Below, in pieces: positions 5,298 through 9,442 of a DNA stretch of 9,442 bases (positions within the stretch are counted from its first letter, which is position 1; each line of letters starts with the position of its first letter). The notes beneath the pieces are model-generated. The model was given only the letters and a program-made list of their open reading frames with translations, did not search any database and was not told the origin of the DNA. Location of the stretch: assembly GCA_031282285.1 (NCBI GenBank), contig JAITEA010000039.1:1-9442 (forward strand). Direction: 5' to 3'. A program made the translations under genes and the position numbers. Origin of the DNA: Helicobacteraceae bacterium. GTDB taxonomy: Bacteria > Campylobacterota > Campylobacteria > Campylobacterales > SZUA-545.

Positions 5298-6661
5298 TGC
5301 GCGCCGAGTCTAAAGTCGGACTGTTCGTCTTGATTGGCGTGGTCGCGCTGATACTGCTATCTACCAGAGTCTCCAGCGTGGCGAATCTGGGGCGCGAAGG
5401 CTACCGCCTGATCGCGGAGGTTTCCAGCGCGGCGGGGCTGGAGCTGAACAGCCCCGTGCGCGTTCAGGGCGTGGAGGCGGGCTATCTTGAAAATATCGAT
5501 TTGGAGCGCGGCAAAGTCGTATTGACGCTGTTTATCTACGAAGGTCGCCAGATATCCGCCGACTCCGTTATGATTATCGCGCAGGAATCTATGCTTGGCG
5601 GCAACGCGATCAATATTGTTTACGGCGCGTCCGATCGCCTGCTGCAAGACGGCGATCGCATAGAAAAATACCGCCGCTACGCTTCGATCGACGAGGCGGT
5701 GGACGAGGTGAAAAATTTTATGGAGGGGCTAAACGAAGCCTTTGACGCGGAAACCAGAAACAATCTCAAAGAGGCGATCGCCTCGCTCAGAACTATGGGC
5801 GATAAACTCGGCGCGGCGGGCGAGGAGTTTAGAATAGCGGGCAAAACCGTCAATGAAAGCCTGCCGAAAATAATGGCGCAGATCGACGATCTCAGCGCCG
5901 AGTTCAAGCAGACGGGCAAGGATATCAACGCGAAACTGCCGGAGATTTTGGAGAAGTTCTCCAAGCTGGAGGATAATCTGCTAAACCTCGTCGGCGAAAG
6001 CGAGGATAACGCCTCGTCGCTGGATAGCACGATCGCCAGCGTGAAGGTCTTTTTCGACAAGGGAACCGATACGCTAGAGGGGCTGGACGCGATGCTTGGC
6101 AAGATCGATAAAGCCGAGCTTCAGATCGATCTGGGTCACGCGCGTATGTTCAACGACGGCTTTGGCGAATCGGAGCTTAGCGTGGCGTATCTGCCCAACC
6201 CGACCAACTACTATATGCTAGGCGTAAGCGCCGCGCCGATTATCGACCGCCTAAATAGCTCTGGCAAAGCGATCTTGCCCAAGCTGCACGACGACGACGG
6301 CGAGTATCTAGTCAGCGCGCAGCTTGGCAAACGCTACAAAAACTGGCTGCTTCGCGGCGGGCTGATACGCGATACGGGCGGCGTCGGGGTGGATTATTTC
6401 AGCGACGACGACAGGCTCAAGCTTTCTTTGGAAGCCTACGATTTCAACGCGGTAAACGATATTCGCGGCTCCAGCGCGCATCTTAGATTTACCGCCCGCT
6501 ATCTGCCGTGGAAGTTTATCGCGCTGTACGGCGGCTACGACAACTTCCTCAACCGCGACGCGGATAACTTTTTCGCCGGCGCCGGCGTGCATTTTGTGGA
6601 CGACGATCTGAAATATCTGCTGCTTAGCGGCGGATCGTCGGCGGCTGGGCTGGCTAAGTGA
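5297..6661 (+). CDS. MCE/MlaD-family lipid-transfer protein with C-terminal barrel-like domain
   Basis: MCE proteins form hexameric rings that pass phospholipids between membranes; MlaD is the best-known bacterial example. Of 454 residues, 7-23 (VGLFVLIGVVALILLST) are an N-terminal membrane anchor after a short cytoplasmic tail, and about 36-125 are one MCE domain (YRLIAEVSSAAGLELNSPVR, VQGVEAGYLENIDL, ESMLGGNAINIVYG). Residues about 130-270 form a long alpha-helical stalk; it contains a repeat, VNESLPKIMAQIDDL (185-199) against INAKLPEILEKFSKL (210-224). Residues about 274-445 alternate short strands and polar turns (LQIDLGHARM, SELSVAYL, YLVSAQLG, LKLSLEAYDF, HLRFTARYLPWKF, FFAGAGVHFV) like a small outer-membrane barrel. 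MlaD of E. coli lacks that last domain. No mlaE/mlaF is in the window. It overlaps the lptD stop (TAATG) and ends in GTGA with the next gene. Confidence 0.88.
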   Translation: MRAESKVGLFVLIGVVALILLSTRVSSVANLGREGYRLIAEVSSAAGLELNSPVRVQGVEAGYLENIDLERGKVVLTLFIYEGRQISADSVMIIAQESMLGGNAINIVYGASDRLLQDGDRIEKYRRYASIDEAVDEVKNFMEGLNEAFDAETRNNLKEAIASLRTMGDKLGAAGEEFRIAGKTVNESLPKIMAQIDDLSAEFKQTGKDINAKLPEILEKFSKLEDNLLNLVGESEDNASSLDSTIASVKVFFDKGTDTLEGLDAMLGKIDKAELQIDLGHARMFNDGFGESELSVAYLPNPTNYYMLGVSAAPIIDRLNSSGKAILPKLHDDDGEYLVSAQLGKRYKNWLLRGGLIRDTGGVGVDYFSDDDRLKLSLEAYDFNAVNDIRGSSAHLRFTARYLPWKFIALYGGYDNFLNRDADNFFAGAGVHFVDDDLKYLLLSGGSSAAGLAK

Positions 6662-7329
6662 TCTTGTTTGAAAATCGCGCCGAAGCCGCGCAAAAGCTGC
6701 TCGCCATTATGCCGGTAGCTCAGATGAAAAAGGAGAAATGGGAGACGCTGGCTATGAGCGAGCAGGGATCGCAGATCGCCTTTGATATCGCCAAAGCGAT
6801 CGGCGCGTCGATGGATTACATTTTCACCGAACCTATCTGTTCGCCGATCAACAAAGATTGCTGGATATCGGTGGTGAGCGAAACCGAAGAGATCGTAATC
6901 AACCATTTTCTGGCGAGCGCCTTTGACATCAGCGTGGATTACATCTACGGCGAGGCGAAGCGCAAGCACGACGAGAAGATTCTGGGCTACCTCTACAAAT
7001 ACCGCAAGGGCGCGCCGCTGAAAAATATGGCGGGCAAAAATGTGCTGCTGATCGACGAGGGCGCGGATACGGGGCTGACGCTGATGGTTTCGCTCAAAAC
7101 AATCTTCGCTATGAACCCCGCCAGAGTCGCCGTCGCGCTGCCCGTGATTCCAGAAAACCTAGCCGTCGAGCTTTACAGCTTGATCGACGACGCCTATCTG
7201 CCGCACCGTATGACGCACTATGTCGAGGCAAAGAGCTACTACAAAACGCAGGAGAGCGCCAACGCCGTCGCGCTGCTTAGCGCGATCAGAGGCGAAATCA
7301 AAACCGAAAAACCAAAAGGAGAGTTATGA
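6658..7329 (+). CDS. phosphoribosyltransferase-family protein
   Basis: 223 residues. The PRPP-binding signature of type I phosphoribosyltransferases is at about 129-141, VLLIDEGADTGLT, with D-E in place of the usual paired acids and the TG(L)T loop intact. The N-terminus ILFENRAEAAQKLL matches the F-x-x-R-x-x-A opening common in this family, which supports the GTG start at 6658 although it overlaps the MCE stop by four bases (GTGA) and has no strong ribosome-binding site. The middle part (SETEEIVINHFLASAFDIS, then DYIYGEAKRKHDEKIL) resembles a conserved Campylobacterota protein usually annotated only as phosphoribosyltransferase, found next to pnp. The nucleobase or other acceptor is unknown; I would not assign it to a salvage enzyme. 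The tail 212-223 is charged. The stop overlaps the pnp ATG (ATGA). Confidence 0.85.
   Translation: MILFENRAEAAQKLLAIMPVAQMKKEKWETLAMSEQGSQIAFDIAKAIGASMDYIFTEPICSPINKDCWISVVSETEEIVINHFLASAFDISVDYIYGEAKRKHDEKILGYLYKYRKGAPLKNMAGKNVLLIDEGADTGLTLMVSLKTIFAMNPARVAVALPVIPENLAVELYSLIDDAYLPHRMTHYVEAKSYYKTQESANAVALLSAIRGEIKTEKPKGEL
7316..7321 (+). promoter_or_regulatory. strong ribosome-binding site of pnp
   Basis: AAGGAG lies four bases before the pnp ATG, inside the final codons of the phosphoribosyltransferase gene. It is the best Shine-Dalgarno match among the operon genes, whose other starts depend on overlaps and weak sites. It suggests that pnp is translated at a higher rate than its upstream partners and not only by coupling. 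Confidence 0.7.
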
Positions 7330-9442
7330 GCGAGAAGATCGTTAGCGTCGCGCCTATTAAAGCGCAGGAGAGATTCGTATTTGGCAAATACGCCAACCAA
7401 GCCGACGGAGCGGTATGGTTTCAGGAGGGCGGCAATGTGCTGCTGGCGACCGTTACGAGCGAGGAGGGCGAAGAGAGCGACGACGATTTTCTGCCGCTGA
7501 CCGTCCAATATATCGAGAAAACCTACGCGGCGGGTAAATTTCCGGGCGGGTTTCTCAAGCGGGAGAACAAGCCGAGCGATTTTGAGACTTTAACCTCGCG
7601 GATCGTCGATCGCACGCTCCGCCCGCTTTTCCCCAAAGGCTTCACCTCGCAGGTCTTGATCGCCGTTACCGTGCTAAGCTGCGAAGCGGGCGCCGATCTG
7701 CAGCGGCTGGCGGTTTTGGCGGCTGGCGCGGCGCTGTTTGTCGGATCGCTTCCGGCGAAAAAGGCGGTCTGCGCGACGCGCATAGCCCGTATAGACGACG
7801 AGTTCGTCGTCAATCCGACGCTTAGCCAGATGCAAAAAAGCTCGCTCGATCTCTTTGTCTGCGGCAGCGCCGACGAACTGCTGATGATCGAGATGCAATC
7901 TTTGCAGCCAAGCGCGGAGCATTCTACCAACGCGGAACTGCCGGAGGAGAAACTGCTGGAGGCGATCGCGCTGGCGCAAGAAAATGTCTCCAAAGCCTCG
8001 AAGATCTACGCGGAGGCTTTCGCGGGCGCGGCGAAAGAGACCAAGCCTTACGCGCTTAAAAGCGATCTGATCGACGAGCTGGTCGCCGCGCATATCGCCG
8101 AGCGTTACGACGGCGCGATCAACGACGCGATATTCCAGATGGCTAAAAGCGAACGCGGCGGCGCGCTGAAAGCGATAGTCAAGCAAGCCGCGCAGTCGCT
8201 TGAAACCGACGATCTCAAAGGGGTCGAGCTGGCGGTGGAGGCGCGCAAACGATCGCTCTCCCGCTCTCGCGTTATGGAGGAAAACCGACGCGCCGACGGG
8301 CGCGCCTTGGACGAGATTCGCCCGATCGCCATCGAAACCAACCTGCTGCCAAAGGCGCACGGCAGCGCGTTATTTACCAGAGGTCAAACGCAGGCGCTCG
8401 TCGCGGTTACGCTGGGCGGCGACTCCGATCGGCAGGCGCAGGAGCGGCTGACCGACAAAACGCAGTCGTACGACAGGTTTATGCTTCACTACAACTTTCC
8501 CAGCTTCAGCGTGGGCGAAACCAAACGGATCGGCGCGCCCGGGCGCAGGGAGCTTGGACACGGCAATCTGGCTAAACGCGCGATAGAGAGCCAGATCGAT
8601 CCCTCGTTTGACGGCGCGATCCGCGTCGTCAGCGAGATTTTGGAGAGCAACGGAAGCTCGTCGATGGCTACCGTCTGCGGATCGACGATGGCGCTCAAAG
8701 CCGCCGCCGTCCCGCTTCGCAAGCTGGTCGCGGGCGTGGCGATGGGGCTTATGACGGAGGGCGATCGCCATAAGATTTTAACCGACATCACGGGGCTTGA
8801 GGATCACGACGGCGATATGGATTTCAAGGTCGCGGGCACAAGCGACGGCGTTACGGCTATGCAGATGGATATCAAGCTGGGCGGGCTGCCGCTAAGCCTG
8901 CTTAGAGAGGCGCTAGATCGCGCCCGCGCCGCTAGGCTGATCATCTTGGAAAAGATGCAAGCGGCGTGCGAGGAGATCGTGATCAACAAAGCCGCTCTGC
9001 CCGGGCTTGAGAGCTTCAGCGTCGATCCCAAGGCGATCCCCGCGATTATCGGCAAGGGCGGCGCGGTGATCGCCGAACTGTGCGAACGATACGGCGTCAA
9101 GATCGATCTGGACAAAGAAAGCGGCGGCGTAAAGGTGCGCGGAACCGACGCGGCGAGCGCGGGGGAGGCTGTATCGGAAATCCGCCGCATAGCCGCCGAG
9201 AGCGCCAAACGCTTCGGAGCTTTTGGCGGCAAGAAGGAACCGGCGATCAGCAGCTATACGCCAAACGAGGAGCTTGAAGGCGTGATCGCCAAAATCGTTG
9301 AGTTTGGGCTGTTCGCGCAGTTGCCCGACGGATCGCAGGGGCTTGTGCATATCTCCAAAGTCGGCGCGGGCGGCAAACGGATAGCGAAGCTAAGCGATCA
9401 CTTCAAAGAGGGCGATCGCGTTACCGTTATCTTTGAAGGGCA
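7326..9442 (+). CDS. pnp: polyribonucleotide nucleotidyltransferase (PNPase), 3' end cut by window
   Basis: Degrades RNA 3' to 5' with phosphate, releasing nucleoside diphosphates, as a trimeric ring in the cytoplasm. 705 codons are open with no stop; related proteins are about 710-720 residues, so only a few are missing. Order: first RNase PH domain (about 1-140; FLPLTVQYIEKTYAAGKFPG and RIVDRTLRPLFPKGF), helical linker (about 150-240), second RNase PH domain (about 310-540) with RVVSEILESNGSSSMATVCG containing the phosphate-binding S444-S446, and EDHDGDMDFKVAG with metal ligands D493 and D499 at an offset of seven from E. coli D486/D492. The KH domain has AIIGKGGAVI (about 573-582) and the S1 domain begins near 650 (IAKIVEFGLFAQL, QGLVHIS). 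All catalytic residues I can check are present. Since its ATG overlaps the upstream gene, there is no separate leader like the RNase III-cut hairpin of E. coli pnp. Confidence 0.97.
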   Translation, partial: MSEKIVSVAPIKAQERFVFGKYANQADGAVWFQEGGNVLLATVTSEEGEESDDDFLPLTVQYIEKTYAAGKFPGGFLKRENKPSDFETLTSRIVDRTLRPLFPKGFTSQVLIAVTVLSCEAGADLQRLAVLAAGAALFVGSLPAKKAVCATRIARIDDEFVVNPTLSQMQKSSLDLFVCGSADELLMIEMQSLQPSAEHSTNAELPEEKLLEAIALAQENVSKASKIYAEAFAGAAKETKPYALKSDLIDELVAAHIAERYDGAINDAIFQMAKSERGGALKAIVKQAAQSLETDDLKGVELAVEARKRSLSRSRVMEENRRADGRALDEIRPIAIETNLLPKAHGSALFTRGQTQALVAVTLGGDSDRQAQERLTDKTQSYDRFMLHYNFPSFSVGETKRIGAPGRRELGHGNLAKRAIESQIDPSFDGAIRVVSEILESNGSSSMATVCGSTMALKAAAVPLRKLVAGVAMGLMTEGDRHKILTDITGLEDHDGDMDFKVAGTSDGVTAMQMDIKLGGLPLSLLREALDRARAARLIILEKMQAACEEIVINKAALPGLESFSVDPKAIPAIIGKGGAVIAELCERYGVKIDLDKESGGVKVRGTDAASAGEAVSEIRRIAAESAKRFGAFGGKKEPAISSYTPNEELEGVIAKIVEFGLFAQLPDGSQGLVHISKVGAGGKRIAKLSDHFKEGDRVTVIFEG

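Noticed and set aside
7674..8360. 228-codon open frame on the minus strand inside pnp
   Set aside because: It lies wholly antisense to a conserved enzyme, its composition (Arg, Leu, Phe, Gln) is that of a complement frame, and no motif is visible.

Overview
This window looks like a chromosomal core segment of a Campylobacterota (epsilonproteobacterial) genome. The evidence is the combination of a purD gene directly preceded by a 6S/'purD-motif' RNA, the order purD - RDD membrane protein - lptD - MCE lipid-transfer protein - phosphoribosyltransferase - pnp, and protein details such as the GGGREY (not GGGREH) start of PurD. Base composition is GC-rich for that phylum (many GCG/GGC/CGC codons, roughly 55% GC by eye), which points to one of its higher-GC lineages; I cannot name the genus. 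The LPS-export and envelope-lipid genes show a Gram-negative cell.

Layout. Positions 1-227 (minus strand) hold the N-terminus of a Ser/Thr protein kinase cut by the left edge. It is preceded by a possible 27-codon leader ORF and a TATAAT promoter, all on the minus strand. Positions 313-658 are a mostly non-coding divergent intergenic region with an AT-rich island, several G-tracts and an extended -10 box reading right. From 659 everything reads right: hemD (659-1294), a 6S RNA promoter directly at the hemD stop, the 6S RNA (about 1309-1490), then purD, RDD, lptD, the MCE gene, the phosphoribosyltransferase and pnp, which is cut by the right edge about ten codons before its expected end.

How it works together. 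The last six genes overlap one another by 1 to 8 bases at every junction, so they are probably one transcription unit with translational coupling. It mixes purine synthesis (PurD), two envelope-biogenesis proteins that both appear to reach the outer membrane (LptD; MCE with a C-terminal beta-barrel-like domain), a small membrane protein, and nucleotide/RNA metabolism (phosphoribosyltransferase, PNPase). 6S RNA, a growth-phase regulator of RNA polymerase, sits at its head.

Most of the window is ordinary conserved housekeeping DNA. The points most worth a second look are the 6S RNA fold and an alternative hairpin covering the purD ribosome-binding region, the one-chain MCE-stalk-barrel protein next to lptD, the strong excess of the octamer GCGATCGC in three reading frames, and the divergent kinase with its possible leader peptide. 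I see no clear new multi-gene system inside the window; the kinase at the left edge is the only hint of an accessory locus.
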